Origin: an uncultured Alphaproteobacteria bacterium
GTDB lineage: Bacteria; Pseudomonadota; Alphaproteobacteria; RF32; CAG-239
NCBI GenBank assembly: GCA_934271715.1
Contig: CAKQRZ010000003.1
Coordinates: 62,001-126,000 of the forward strand
Reading direction: 5' to 3'
DNA: 64,000 bases
A program made the position numbers and the translations under genes. Under the pieces are notes generated by a model. That model made no database searches, was not told the DNA's origin, and saw nothing but the letters and a program-made list of their open reading frames with translations. This document shows, in pieces, positions 17,160-26,749 of this stretch. Position 1 is the stretch's first letter. Every line of letters starts with the position of its first letter.

Positions 17160-17359
17160 TGAAAATCCTTATTATTTAGCTAATTACAAATTTTATTTGC
17201 GCTCTTTATAGCATAAACACAATAAAAATGCTTTTAACAATATGTTACAGATTGTTACAGCTCCTATATATAATAAAGTAACAAGGCGAAAAGGCTATTG
17301 ACGTTTATAAAAAATGGTTATAAGTTAAGGCATTAAAAAAACTAAAAGAAGAGTGAAAA

Positions 17360-17421
17360 ATGACGTTTGTTTCTACATTTATATTTCGAATTATCCCTTA
17401 GGGGATTGCGCGTCTTTTTTT
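17360..17421 (+). promoter_or_regulatory. Possible leader peptide and attenuator before ileS
   Basis: ATG 17360 opens a 13-codon frame, MTFVSTFIFRIIP, with three Ile codons, ending at 17401. Its stop lies in a short hairpin (ATCCC, loop, GGGAT at 17393-17406), followed after seven bases by a run of T. This resembles a translation-coupled attenuator that would sense charged tRNA-Ile. The stem is only five pairs, so the case is weak. The remaining bases from 17160 to 17480 show nothing else. Confidence 0.3.
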
Positions 17422-17480
17422 ACATAAAGTTTTCTAAAATCAAACACTTAAATAATCAATTTTTTGATAGGTATAAAATT

Positions 17481-20400
17481 ATGACAAAGTACTATGCTGA
17501 TGTGAAAGCAAAGCCGGATTTTGTGGCGCTTGAAAAAGAAGTGCTGAAGTTCTGGGAAGAAGATAAAACTTTTGAAAAGTCTGTGCATAACCGCGACGGC
17601 GCAGCAGAATTTGTGTTTTATGACGGACCTCCGTTTGCCAACGGCACTCCGCACTACGGACACATTATGGTATCATATGTTAAAGACGTGGTAGCGCGTT
17701 TTCAGACTATGGACGGTAAAAAAGTAGAACGTCGTTTGGGTTGGGACTGCCACGGACTTCCGGCGGAAATGGCTGCCGAAAAACAGCTTGGTGTTTCCGG
17801 ACGTAAACAAATTGAAGCCTACGGCGTGGAAAAATTCAATAACTTCTGCCGTTCTGATGTTTTGAAATATTCCGGAATTTGGGTAGAACTTTTCAAACGC
17901 ATCGGCCGCTGGGTTGATTTTAATCATGATTACAAAACTATGAATCTGCCGTTTATGGAAAGTGTTATTCATAACTTTAAAGAATTGTATGACAAAGGTT
18001 TGGTTTATGAAGATTACCGCGTTTTGCCGTATTCTTGGGCGGCGGAAACCCCTCTTTCCAACTTTGAAGTAAACTTGGGCTACAAAGACAAAACCGACAC
18101 AGCTATTACCGTGATGTTTAAGCTGGAAACCGGTCAAAAAATTTTGGTTTGGACCACAACACCGTGGACTTTGCCTTCTAACCTGATGTTGGCTGTGGGC
18201 AAAGATATTGACTATGTGGTTATGGAAGAAGACGGCCAGCAATATATTTTGGCCGAAGCTCGTTTGGGCGGCTATAAAAAACAACTTGAACACGCCGTTA
18301 TGGTCAAAAAAATCAAAGGTGCGGAATTACTGGGCTTGAGCTATGAGCCAATGTTCCCTTATTTTGCTAAATTGAAAGAAAAAGGCGCGTTTAAAATTTT
18401 GAGCGGCGAGTTTGTTTCTACCGAAGACGGTACCGGCGTTGTGCATATTGCCCCAGGGTTTGGTCAAGATGACTTTGACGCCTGCCGTGCTTATGACGAA
18501 AACTTTCCGGTGGTTTGCCCTGTTGACGAGGCTGGTAAATTCACTGCCGAAGTTCCGGATTATGAAGGCAAGCAAGTGTTTGAAACCAACGAGCCGATTT
18601 TAGCTTGGCTGAAAGCCAACGGTATTTTGGTTAAAAAAGAACAATACACCCACACATATCCGTTCTGCTGGCGCACCGATACTCCGCTGATTTATAAAGC
18701 GATGAGTTCTTGGTTTGTGAAAGTTACCGATTTCCGTGATGAAATGGTGCAATTAAACCAGCAAATCAACTGGATTCCGGGACATATTAAAGACGGCCGT
18801 TTCGGCAAATGGCTGGAGGGAGCCCGCGACTGGTCAATTTCCCGCAACCGTTTCTGGGGTACGCCGATTCCGGTTTGGAAATCTGATAATCCGGCTTTCC
18901 CGAGAACAGATGTATTCGGTTCCGTTGCCGAAATTAAAGCCGCTACCGGTATTGAAGTAGACAACCTGCACAAACCGTATATTGATGATGTGGTATATCC
19001 GAATCCGGATGACCCTAGCGGCAAGACCATGATGCACCGCGTCAGCGATGTGTTTGATTGCTGGTTTGAATCCGGCTCTATGCCGTATGCGCAAATTCAC
19101 TATCCGTTTGAAAATAAAGAATGGTTTGAAAATCATTTCCCGGCGGACTTTATTGTGGAAGCCATTGACCAGACCCGCGGCTGGTTCTATACCTTGACCG
19201 TGCTGTCAACCGCTTTGCATCATAAACCGGCGTTTAAAAACTGTATCTGCACCGGTTTGCTGATGGCCGAGGGCGGACAGAAACTTTCTAAGCGCCTGAA
19301 GAACTATCCGGATCCGAATGAAATTTTGGATTCTATCGGTTCAGACGCTTTGCGTTGGTTCTTGGTATCTTCTCCGGTTCTGAAAGGCGGCAATGTGGCT
19401 GTAGATAAAGAGGGCAAGGAAATAGCCAAAGCTTCCCGCGCAGCAATGATTCCGCTGTGGAATGCTTTTTATTTCTTCACTTTGTACGCCAATGCCGAAG
19501 ATTACAAGGCTAAAGAAATTTATTCTTCAAGCGAAGCTATTGACAACTACATCCTTTCTAAGCTGAAAAATTTGGCCGTTGCAGTTAAGAAAAACTTAGA
19601 AACCTATGAAGTTGCCGACGCTTGCGCTAAAGTTTCCGACTTTATGGAAATTTTAAACAACTGGTATATCCGCCGTACTCGTGACCGTTTCTGGGAGGGC
19701 GAACACAATGCGTTTGACACTTTGTACACCGTTTTAGTAAACGTCAGCAAAATTGCCGCGCCGTTAATGCCGTTTATTTGCGAATATGTTTACAAAACTT
19801 TGACCAAAGGAGAATCCGTGCATTTATGCGATTATCCGAAGCTTGAAGAAATTAAGGCCGATGACGCTTTGATGGCAGATATGGATTTTGTGCAAGACTT
19901 ATGCTCTACCGGTAAATTCATCCGTGAAGAGAAGAACCTGCGCAACCGTTTGCCATTGGCTTCTATGACTTTGATTGGGGCTAAACTTTCGCCGGCATAT
20001 CAAGATATTGTTAAAGACGAACTGAACGTAAAAGAGGTTAAATTTGACGACAATTTGGATAATTACGCCAGCAAGAAAGTTTATTTATACACTCCGCTTT
20101 TGGGTAAAACCTTGGGTAAAAATATGGGCGCGGTGATGGCTGCTTATAAGCAAGGTCAATGGACTTTAAATGCAGACGGTACGCTTTCTATCGGCGGACA
20201 GACCTTAACTCCGGATTTGTTTGAAGTTCGTTTGGAAATGAAAGACGGTGTCGCCGGTCAGGCGTTTGACAGCAACAAAGCGGTTTTAACTTTGGATACT
20301 GTAGTAACCGACAGCCTGAAACGCGAGGGTATGGCGCGCGACTTTGTGCGTTTAATCCAAACTTTGCGCAAAGACAAGGATTTCAATATTTCTGACCGCA

Positions 20401-20576
20401 TTGAGCTGCATTATCAAACAGCAAATGCTGAATTAGCCAAGGCTTTGGCGGAAAATGAGAAATATATTTCCGAGCAAGTGCTGGCTGTTAAAGTTGAGCC
20501 GACCTGCGCCAGCGGCAGCGAAGCCGATATTGAGGGCGGTTTGGTTGTTTATGACGCCTTTAAGCATTGCGCTTAA
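17481..20576 (+). CDS. ileS: Isoleucyl-tRNA synthetase, type 2 (eukaryote-like)
   Basis: Charges tRNA-Ile. I start it at ATG 17481 (MTKYYADVKAKPDF), with TAGGT before it; the frame is open 38 codons further up but without a start context. It has 1031 residues. The HIGH motif is seen as GTPHYGHI in PFANGTPHYGHI, and the KMSKS motif as KLSKR in GQKLSKRLKNYPDP. The latter, the length and the lack of the C-terminal zinc-finger of E. coli IleS point to the type 2 branch. Type 2 enzymes are known for natural resistance to mupirocin. The editing domain (TTPWTLPSNLMLAVG) is present. It is a single gene with its own terminator. Confidence 0.96.
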   Translation: MTKYYADVKAKPDFVALEKEVLKFWEEDKTFEKSVHNRDGAAEFVFYDGPPFANGTPHYGHIMVSYVKDVVARFQTMDGKKVERRLGWDCHGLPAEMAAEKQLGVSGRKQIEAYGVEKFNNFCRSDVLKYSGIWVELFKRIGRWVDFNHDYKTMNLPFMESVIHNFKELYDKGLVYEDYRVLPYSWAAETPLSNFEVNLGYKDKTDTAITVMFKLETGQKILVWTTTPWTLPSNLMLAVGKDIDYVVMEEDGQQYILAEARLGGYKKQLEHAVMVKKIKGAELLGLSYEPMFPYFAKLKEKGAFKILSGEFVSTEDGTGVVHIAPGFGQDDFDACRAYDENFPVVCPVDEAGKFTAEVPDYEGKQVFETNEPILAWLKANGILVKKEQYTHTYPFCWRTDTPLIYKAMSSWFVKVTDFRDEMVQLNQQINWIPGHIKDGRFGKWLEGARDWSISRNRFWGTPIPVWKSDNPAFPRTDVFGSVAEIKAATGIEVDNLHKPYIDDVVYPNPDDPSGKTMMHRVSDVFDCWFESGSMPYAQIHYPFENKEWFENHFPADFIVEAIDQTRGWFYTLTVLSTALHHKPAFKNCICTGLLMAEGGQKLSKRLKNYPDPNEILDSIGSDALRWFLVSSPVLKGGNVAVDKEGKEIAKASRAAMIPLWNAFYFFTLYANAEDYKAKEIYSSSEAIDNYILSKLKNLAVAVKKNLETYEVADACAKVSDFMEILNNWYIRRTRDRFWEGEHNAFDTLYTVLVNVSKIAAPLMPFICEYVYKTLTKGESVHLCDYPKLEEIKADDALMADMDFVQDLCSTGKFIREEKNLRNRLPLASMTLIGAKLSPAYQDIVKDELNVKEVKFDDNLDNYASKKVYLYTPLLGKTLGKNMGAVMAAYKQGQWTLNADGTLSIGGQTLTPDLFEVRLEMKDGVAGQAFDSNKAVLTLDTVVTDSLKREGMARDFVRLIQTLRKDKDFNISDRIELHYQTANAELAKALAENEKYISEQVLAVKVEPTCASGSEADIEGGLVVYDAFKHCA

Positions 20577-20595
20577 AACATAATATTACAGCAGA

Positions 20596-20630
20596 AAAGA
20601 GCCGCGAGCTAAAAACTCCGGCTCTTTTTT
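20596..20630 (+). terminator. Terminator of ileS
   Basis: AAAAGAGCCG and CGGCTCTTTTTT pair over a 14-base loop, 20 bases after the ileS stop. Confidence 0.85.
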
Positions 20631-20684
20631 ATTTTCAAGCCAATCCAACACCTTAACCATTATTTCAACACTTTGATTTTGCAG

Positions 20685-20961
20685 TTGACTTATAGAGTGC
20701 GGCTGGTGTAGAATAAACACTGTCAACAACTTAAAAATGAGGAAAGAAAGATGAAAAATAAGCTAAGCAAAGGTCTCTCTCTCTCTCTCTGCAAATCCTG
20801 AACATCTGATTAAAGGCGCTTTTTCTGCTGCTCAGTACGTTTTTGCAGAGTTCGGCGAAAAAAATGATACTTTCGGTAATAACCAGCACAGAAGCAATAT
20901 AACAGGCGGCACTAAGCTCACGCCTCTAGCAACAGTCATTCTAGGTCTTGTACCTAGAATC
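20685..20961 (+). promoter_or_regulatory. Promoter and CT-tract leader of pilin 4 (phase-variable type)
   Basis: TTGACT (20685-20690), 18 bases, TAGAAT (20709-20714), then GAGGAAAG and ATG 20751. The ATG frame reads MKNKLSKGLSLSLCKS and stops at 20799-20801. With six or nine CT units it would continue ANPEHLIKGAFSAAQYVF into pilin 4 with no stop. A hairpin ATTCTAGGT, loop CTTGT, ACCTAGAAT lies at 20939-20961. The layout is that of 15127 and 34401. Confidence 0.75.
20775..20790 (+). repeat. CT dinucleotide tract, eight units
   Basis: Eight uninterrupted CT units eight codons after ATG 20751, in the same position as in the two sister loci. Confidence 0.95.
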
Positions 20962-21882
20962 TTGTTTCAACAAGGTACTAACCTAGTCAATAAATTAGCT
21001 ATATTATTGCATAAGTGCCGGTTTAGTGTCTTTTGCATGTTCTTTAGATACCCCTCACCCGACGCCAAGGCGTCACCCTCTCCCGCACGGGGCGAGGGTT
21101 ATGGATTGCTTCGTCGTTGCACTCCTCGCAATGACGCCGAAAGAACCAACATCCTATCAAAGGGTTTGGATGTCGTGTGTCAATACGCCGCACTTTTGGA
21201 GCGACGTGTACAACGAGGTACACGAGCGAGAAAAGCGCTAGTAGTGACCCGACAGGCAAACCCGCTAGGCCGCTCCATGATAGAAATGCTCGGAGTTCTG
21301 GCGATTATCGGCGTTCTCTCTGTCGGTGGAATCGCCGGATATTCTAAGGCTATGAGCAAGTTTAAGGTCAATAAAGCAATTGGGGAATACAGCTATTTGA
21401 TTCATGGACTGCTGGAACACTTGGACGAATTTAAAATATCTGAAACTTCAGCGCAATTACCTTTGGTTGATATTGTAAAAGCCCTTGAATTAGTACCGGA
21501 AACGTATAAAAAATATAATAACAGTTTACTATCCGATCCCTATAATAATTATCTTCATATATTTTCATCATCAAAAAAAGTATACATCTCCATACAAATG
21601 GGGTTAACAGCTCAAAATACAGACGGTTCCTACAGTTCTGCCGGATTTTCTACAAATTTTTGCACCGCCCTGTTTGATAATATAGCAAAGCCCCTGCATT
21701 CCGCTTTATATGAAGCCCATGTTTATAGGACTAATGCCGCCAACCTTAGATTTTATGGCGACAAATATTGCAACGGCGATGTAAAATGTCTCCGCAATGC
21801 TACCCTAAAGGATATTTACGATACCTGTAAATCTTGCGACAAAAAGAATGCTGCCTGCGATGTTACCTTGGCGTTTGAATGA
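20962..21882 (+). CDS. Type IV pilin-like protein 4, behind a phase-variable leader
   Basis: The frame is open from 20791, directly after the CT tract; 20962 is only the first internal start (TTG), and ATG 20751 is probably the intended one. It is the longest leader of the family: it includes residues read from two kinds of palindromic repeat (FRYPSPDAKASPSPARGEG, then YGLLRRCTPRNDA), and then the stretch GLDVVCQYAALLERRVQ ... QANPL shared with pilin 3. The pilin core is GRSMIEMLGVLAIIGVL. The C-terminal signature is YCNGDVKCLRNATLKDI, TCKSCDKKNAAC, ending LAFE. It is convergent with the Mrp ATPase gene, three bases apart. Its expression state is likely OFF at present. Confidence 0.8.
   Translation: MFQQGTNLVNKLAILLHKCRFSVFCMFFRYPSPDAKASPSPARGEGYGLLRRCTPRNDAERTNILSKGLDVVCQYAALLERRVQRGTRARKALVVTRQANPLGRSMIEMLGVLAIIGVLSVGGIAGYSKAMSKFKVNKAIGEYSYLIHGLLEHLDEFKISETSAQLPLVDIVKALELVPETYKKYNNSLLSDPYNNYLHIFSSSKKVYISIQMGLTAQNTDGSYSSAGFSTNFCTALFDNIAKPLHSALYEAHVYRTNAANLRFYGDKYCNGDVKCLRNATLKDIYDTCKSCDKKNAACDVTLAFE
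21046..21137 (+). repeat. Two palindromic repeat elements read in frame in pilin 4
   Basis: 21051-21100 contains CCCTCTCCCGCACGGGGCGA, a palindromic type seen in many bacterial genomes. 21102-21137 is TGGATTGCTTCGTCGTTGCA and on to CTCGCAATGACGCC, matching 34634-34671 almost base for base. Both are translated without a stop inside the leader of pilin 4. Confidence 0.75.
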
Positions 21883-21885
21883 GCC

Positions 21886-22884
21886 TTACCCTATCCGCCG
21901 GATTATCTTTTTTGCAATATCTAGATAAGCCTGACTGTACGGGCTATCCGGTGCGGAAACCACAATCGGCGTGCCTTTATCGGCGTTTTGTCTGATTGCC
22001 ATATCCAATGGAATTTCGCCTAAAAAGGTTTCGCCCATTTTTTCGGCAGTCTGCTTAGCCCCCTCGTGTCCGAAGATATCCGACCGCTCGCCGCAGCACG
22101 GGCAGATAAAGTAGCTCATATTCTCTATAATTCCCAAAATCGGCGTGCCGGTTTTCTTAAACATATTCACGCCTTTAATGGCGTCTATTAAGGCAATATC
22201 CTGCGGAGTAGAAACAATAACCACGCCGTCCATTTCCACGCGCTGCGACAAAGTAATTTGAATATCTCCGGTTCCCGGCGGCATATCAATAACCATAATA
22301 TCAATCTCGCCCCAGTTGGTTTGCGTCATCAGTTGCTCTAAAGCGCCGCTGATTTTGACGCCGCGCCAAATTATCGGAGTATCGCGGCTGATTAACGAGC
22401 CGATAGAAATAGATTTAAGTCCATAGTTTTCAAACGGATTAAAAGTCTGTCCGTCATCCGAAAGCAGCGGCTGCCCCTCATAGCCCAGCATTGTCGGAAT
22501 AGACGGGCCGTAAATATCGGCATCCACCAAAGCCACCTTTTTGCCCTCATGCGCCAAAGCCAAGGCTAAGTTTACGGCAGTGGTTGATTTGCCGACGCCG
22601 CCCTTTCCGGACGCCACGCCGATAATTTTTTTAACTGCAGGCAGCCGCCACTTCTGAATGGAATCGGTTCCGAGATTGGCATTTTTATCCTCCACAAATA
22701 ACACAGAAATTTTTTTATCCGGAAAAAACAAGCTTAACTCATGCTTTAGCTCTGCAGTTTTATCCGCACTTTCCGCCAGATTTTTGAACTCTATAATCAA
22801 ACGGTTTCCAATTTCTTTTAAATTTGTTATATTTTCGGCCGGATAAAATTTATTGCATATGTTTTTTATTTCTTCTGATGTCAT
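21886..22884 (-). CDS. apbC: Mrp/ApbC-family iron-sulphur cluster carrier ATPase
   Basis: A P-loop ATPase that carries and delivers iron-sulphur clusters to apoproteins. I start it at ATG 22884 (MTSEEIKNICNKF), which has GGAG six bases before it; two upstream in-frame ATGs lack a site. The deviant Walker A is KGGVGKSTT at about residue 96. The CxxC cluster motif is CPCC in SYFICPCCGERSDIFG near residue 258. The ~85 N-terminal residues are a degenerate MIP18-type domain. The length of 332 is normal. It lies between the convergent pilin 4 and the divergent hflK. Confidence 0.93.
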   Translation of the reverse strand: MTSEEIKNICNKFYPAENITNLKEIGNRLIIEFKNLAESADKTAELKHELSLFFPDKKISVLFVEDKNANLGTDSIQKWRLPAVKKIIGVASGKGGVGKSTTAVNLALALAHEGKKVALVDADIYGPSIPTMLGYEGQPLLSDDGQTFNPFENYGLKSISIGSLISRDTPIIWRGVKISGALEQLMTQTNWGEIDIMVIDMPPGTGDIQITLSQRVEMDGVVIVSTPQDIALIDAIKGVNMFKKTGTPILGIIENMSYFICPCCGERSDIFGHEGAKQTAEKMGETFLGEIPLDMAIRQNADKGTPIVVSAPDSPYSQAYLDIAKKIIRRIG

Positions 22885-22984
22885 TATTATCTCCATAATG
22901 TGGATATTCATCGTTCCTTAATTGTTTTTATCTAATATGTAGGTTATCTTATTGCAAGAATTATTTAAAATAAAAGGAAAAACG

Positions 22985-24034
22985 ATGGTAAAAAAAATAA
23001 ATCCTTGGGACAACGGCGGCGATGAAGACGGCTGGTCTTTGGGCGGCGAGATGTTTAAAAAAAACAAAATTGTGGATTTCAGCAAAATCGCCAAAATGCA
23101 AGGTTCTAAAGACAATTTCGGCGGCTGGCTCAAATATGCTTTGCTGCTGATAGCCTTATTATGGCTGGCCTCGGGATTTTATCAGGTACAGCCGAGCGAG
23201 CAAGGCGTGGTTTTGCGTTTCGGGCGCTATGCCGACACCACAGACGCCGGACTGCACTATCATCTGCCGTATCCGATTGAGGATGTGATAAAAGTCAATG
23301 TAACCCAAGAGCGCAGTATCAATCTCGGCTCAGCCGAAAACCGCGACTACCGCAACAACGCCTTTACGGAAAGCCACATGCTGACCGGCGATGAAAACAT
23401 TGTGGATATCAACTTAACCATTGTTTGGAAAATTAAAGACGCCAAGGATTATTTGTTCAGCATGCGTAGTCCGGACGCAACTGTCAGCGTGGCGGCGCAG
23501 TCCGTGCTGCGTGAAATTGTCGGGCAGTCGGAAATGCAGCCGATTATTACCGGAGACCGCGGCAAGGTGGAAGACGATACCAAAGACGAACTGCAGCGGG
23601 TTTTAGATGAATTCGGCGCCGGAATCCAGATTGTGCGCGTAAAGCTGCAAAAAGCCGACCCGCCGAGAGAAGTTGTTGACGCGTTCAATGAAGTGCAGCG
23701 CGCCAAAGCCGATATGGAACGCTTCAAAAACGAAGCTGAAGCTTACCGCAATGAGGTTTTGCCAAAGGCACATGGTAAAGCGGCGCAGATTCTGCAAGAC
23801 GCGGAAGCTTATAAAGCAACCATGATTAACAAAGCGCAGGGCGAAGCGGATAGATTTGCCTCGGTTTACGCTGCCTATAAATCCGGCAAAGAAGTCACAG
23901 TCAAAAAGATGTATCTGGAAGCCATGGAAGATGTTTTGCAAAAGTCCGGCAAAGTGATTGTAGACCCGTCGCAAAAAGGCAATTTGCTGCCGATTTTACA
24001 GCTGAATAACCCGCAACCGCAGACAAAGGATTAA
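22985..24034 (+). CDS. hflK: FtsH modulator HflK
   Basis: An SPFH/prohibitin-family membrane protein that with HflC forms a large cage around the FtsH protease. The start is ATG 22985 (MVKKINPWDNGG) behind AAGGA. The N-terminus has the family's cytoplasmic WxxGGxxxGW-like stretch (GGDEDGWSLGGEMF), then one span (about 45-62) and an SPFH domain opening YQVQPSEQGVVLRFGRY. The long helical segment (about 225-300) is rich in Ala, Glu and Lys. Next is hflC, four bases on, then the DegP-like protease: the common hflK-hflC-degP run of alphaproteobacteria. Confidence 0.96.
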   Translation: MVKKINPWDNGGDEDGWSLGGEMFKKNKIVDFSKIAKMQGSKDNFGGWLKYALLLIALLWLASGFYQVQPSEQGVVLRFGRYADTTDAGLHYHLPYPIEDVIKVNVTQERSINLGSAENRDYRNNAFTESHMLTGDENIVDINLTIVWKIKDAKDYLFSMRSPDATVSVAAQSVLREIVGQSEMQPIITGDRGKVEDDTKDELQRVLDEFGAGIQIVRVKLQKADPPREVVDAFNEVQRAKADMERFKNEAEAYRNEVLPKAHGKAAQILQDAEAYKATMINKAQGEADRFASVYAAYKSGKEVTVKKMYLEAMEDVLQKSGKVIVDPSQKGNLLPILQLNNPQPQTKD

Positions 24035-24038
24035 GAAA

Positions 24039-24908
24039 ATGAATTTATTTAAAGTGCAGTTATATACTCTTTTAGGACTTGCGGCTTTGGGCTTGCTTTG
24101 GAACTCTGCTTATATTGTCTATCAGCCGGAGCAGGCCATTGTCCTGCAATTCGGTGAGCCGGTGCGCTGGGTAAAAGAACCAGGGCTGAAATTCAAAATT
24201 CCTCTGATTCAAAATGTGGTGTTTTATGATACCCGCCTGCTTAACTTAGACCCGCCGGCGCAAGAAGTGGTTTTGAATGACAAAAAGCGTCTGGACGTTG
24301 ACAGCTTTACTCGCTATCAAATTGTTGACCCGCTTAAATTCTATCAAACCGTAAAAACCGAAACTCAAGCCCGCAGCAAGCTGGAAGAAATTGTCAATTC
24401 TTCGCTGCGCAAGGTTTTGGGACGGGTTACTTTGACTGAACTGCTGTCACAGCAGCGTACGCAGATTATGGCGGACATAAGCAAAACGGTTAAAAAAGAC
24501 GCGGAAGCTATCGGGGTCAGCGTTGCCGATGTGCGAATCCGCCGCGCCGATTTGCCGATGGAAGTTATGCAGGCGATTAACGAGCGTATGAAAACCGAAC
24601 GCCAGCGCGACGCTAAAGAATTTCGCGCCAAAGGCCAGCAGAAAGCCCAGAATATCCGCGCAACCGCCGATAAAGAAGCGGCGATTATTGTGGCAGAAGC
24701 CGAAAAGCAATCACAGATTCTGCGAGGCGAAGGCGATAGAGAATCTGTAGCTATCTGGAACAAAACCGTAGGGCAGGATGTAGAATTTTATGAATTTTAC
24801 CGCAGCTTAGAAGCCTACCGCAAATCTTTAGGCGACAGCGAAACTTCTTTAGTTTTGTCGCCGGATTCACAGTTTTTCAAATATTTCAACACAACTTTGA
24901 GAAAGTAA
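24039..24908 (+). CDS. hflC: FtsH modulator HflC
   Basis: The partner of HflK in the inner-membrane HflKC complex. One N-terminal span (about 6-28) is followed by the SPFH domain (YIVYQPEQAIVLQFGEPVRW). A helical segment with the typical ERQRDAKEFRAKGQQKAQNI sequence, in which alternating subunits pack, covers about residues 185-235. The length of 289 is usual. It is four bases after hflK and four before the protease gene, so all three are translated from one message. Confidence 0.96.
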   Translation: MNLFKVQLYTLLGLAALGLLWNSAYIVYQPEQAIVLQFGEPVRWVKEPGLKFKIPLIQNVVFYDTRLLNLDPPAQEVVLNDKKRLDVDSFTRYQIVDPLKFYQTVKTETQARSKLEEIVNSSLRKVLGRVTLTELLSQQRTQIMADISKTVKKDAEAIGVSVADVRIRRADLPMEVMQAINERMKTERQRDAKEFRAKGQQKAQNIRATADKEAAIIVAEAEKQSQILRGEGDRESVAIWNKTVGQDVEFYEFYRSLEAYRKSLGDSETSLVLSPDSQFFKYFNTTLRK

Positions 24909-24912
24909 AAAT

Positions 24913-26211
24913 ATGCGTAAATTTTTGGGCATTTTTATATTAGAACTATGCTTCGCTCTGCCGCTGCAGGCTGAACAGCGCCCGCTGGAAGATGTTATTG
25001 AAGAAGTCAATCCATCGGTTGTCAGCATTGCGGTTGATGTCAGCGACAGCGAGCAGGCTTTGGGCGCCGGAATAATTATCAGCGCTGACGGCTTTGTAGT
25101 TACAAACGCTCATGTTATGGAAAATGCCAAAAAAATTACTGTACAGACGCCGGACGGCGAGACTTTTGCCGCAAATTTAGTCGGAATAGATGAAAAAACG
25201 GATATCGCCTTGCTTAAGGTAAAAAAGCCGCTTAATCTGGAAGCCGGTCATTTCGGCGATTCAGATGCGATTAGGGTCGGCAATCAGGTTTTTGCTATAG
25301 GCAATCCGTTCGGGCTGGGCAACAGCGTGTCTTTGGGCATTATCTCGGCTAAAGAACGCGATATAGACAAAGGACCTTATGATAATTTTTTGCAGACGGA
25401 CGCTGCTATAAATCAGGGAAACTCCGGTGGTCCGCTCTTCAATATGGACGGCAAAATCATAGGCATGAACACGGCGATTTTTTCGGAAGACGGCAAAAAT
25501 GCAGGCGTTGGCTTTGCTACACCGTCTAATATGGTTAAATGGGTGGTAAGCCAGCTAAAACAGCATGGCAAAGTCATCCGCGGCTGGCTCGGCGCGGCGG
25601 TGCAAAACATCCGCACCAAAGACAATGAAAAGGAAAATGCGCTGGCAGTTTCGGCCATGACCGAAAATTCTCCGGCGGCGGCAGCCGGATTAAAGGTCGG
25701 AGACAAAATCTTAGCCTTGGGCAATCTCAGCCTGAAAAATCCGCGCTTATTTTCTTTAGGCGTTGCCAAACTGGCTCCGGGAACAGCCTTGCCGATAACT
25801 TTCAGCCGCGACGGGCAGATTTTTAATGCAGAGATTACCATAAAACCAGCGCCGGAAGAAATGAAAAAGCCGGAATCCGGAACTGTTTCGGCCGAAGAGC
25901 TGCACAGTTTTGAGGAGCTGGGGCTGGATAAATATAAAATCGGCAAAGCGGTTGATTTTACCGGACTGAACTTATCCGCCTATTACGATGAAAAAACAAA
26001 AGAACTGGTAATAACTAAAGTGGCAGCCAATTCCGAAGCCGAAGAAAAAGGCGTGAAAGTCGGAGACCGTTTGGTTTTGGCCGACGGCAAGCAGATTTTC
26101 GGCACCGAAGACATGCAGGTAAAACTAAAACAGGCTGCAGGCGGCGTCATACTTTTGCAGCTGCGCGACAATGAAGGAACTTACGGCGTTTCTTTATCTG
26201 TGAGGAAATAA
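24913..26211 (+). CDS. DegP/DegQ-like periplasmic serine protease
   Basis: An HtrA-family envelope protease and chaperone. The signal peptide is MRKFLGIFILELCFALPLQA. The catalytic triad is His67 (VTNAHVM), Asp97 (TDIALL) and Ser171 (GNSGGPLF). Two PDZ domains follow (about 235-315 and 345-430), giving 432 residues, the DegP/DegQ layout. The first PDZ domain has GWLGAAVQN at its start. It follows hflC closely and overlaps holC by one base (TAATG). Being with hflKC suggests a role in quality control of membrane proteins. DegP and DegQ cannot be separated from sequence alone. Confidence 0.93.
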   Translation: MRKFLGIFILELCFALPLQAEQRPLEDVIEEVNPSVVSIAVDVSDSEQALGAGIIISADGFVVTNAHVMENAKKITVQTPDGETFAANLVGIDEKTDIALLKVKKPLNLEAGHFGDSDAIRVGNQVFAIGNPFGLGNSVSLGIISAKERDIDKGPYDNFLQTDAAINQGNSGGPLFNMDGKIIGMNTAIFSEDGKNAGVGFATPSNMVKWVVSQLKQHGKVIRGWLGAAVQNIRTKDNEKENALAVSAMTENSPAAAAGLKVGDKILALGNLSLKNPRLFSLGVAKLAPGTALPITFSRDGQIFNAEITIKPAPEEMKKPESGTVSAEELHSFEELGLDKYKIGKAVDFTGLNLSAYYDEKTKELVITKVAANSEAEEKGVKVGDRLVLADGKQIFGTEDMQVKLKQAAGGVILLQLRDNEGTYGVSLSVRK

Positions 26212-26666
26212 TGACAAGAGTTGACTTTTATCATTTACAGCAAAAATCTTTGGAAGATGTTTTACCGCCGCTTCTGCAAAAAGCCTATTCTACCGGCAAA
26301 CGGATAAAAATAAAAACTCCGAACGAAGAACGCACGGAATATATAAATTCTTTGCTATGGACTTTTAACGATGAAAGCTTTTTGCCGCATGGTTCAAAAA
26401 AAGACGGTTTTGCAGAACAACAGCCGATTTGGCTTTCGTCTGCCGAAGAAAACGCTAATAGTGCCGTATATTTATTTTTGGTAGACGGAGCTGAAGAAAA
26501 TGCCGAAAATCTGCAAAATTATGAGCGAGTGTTCAATATTTTTGACGGAAAATCAGCTGATGCTCTGCAACAAGCGCGCCGTTTGTGGAAAGAATATAAA
26601 GCCGCCGGCTGCGAGGTTAATTATTGGCAGCAAAACAACATCGGAAAATGGGAGCAAAAAGCCTGA
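26211..26666 (+). CDS. holC: DNA polymerase III chi subunit
   Basis: The clamp-loader-associated chi subunit that ties the replisome to single-strand binding protein. Family features are MTRVDFYHL at the start, LLQKAYSTGKRIKI, the segment NSLLWTFNDESFLPHGS (LWTF and FLPHG are very typical) and QPIWLSS. The length of 151 is normal. It begins at the ATG overlapping the stop of the protease gene, so it is translationally coupled. Holding chi at the end of an envelope operon is a chance-looking but seemingly stable arrangement. Confidence 0.92.
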   Translation: MTRVDFYHLQQKSLEDVLPPLLQKAYSTGKRIKIKTPNEERTEYINSLLWTFNDESFLPHGSKKDGFAEQQPIWLSSAEENANSAVYLFLVDGAEENAENLQNYERVFNIFDGKSADALQQARRLWKEYKAAGCEVNYWQQNNIGKWEQKA

Positions 26667-26749
26667 CAAGAGCATAAAAACTAAAAAAATCTTGAATTTC
26701 AGGGCAAAGATTCTATTATTCGGGAAAGAATTTCAAAAAGGAGACTATC

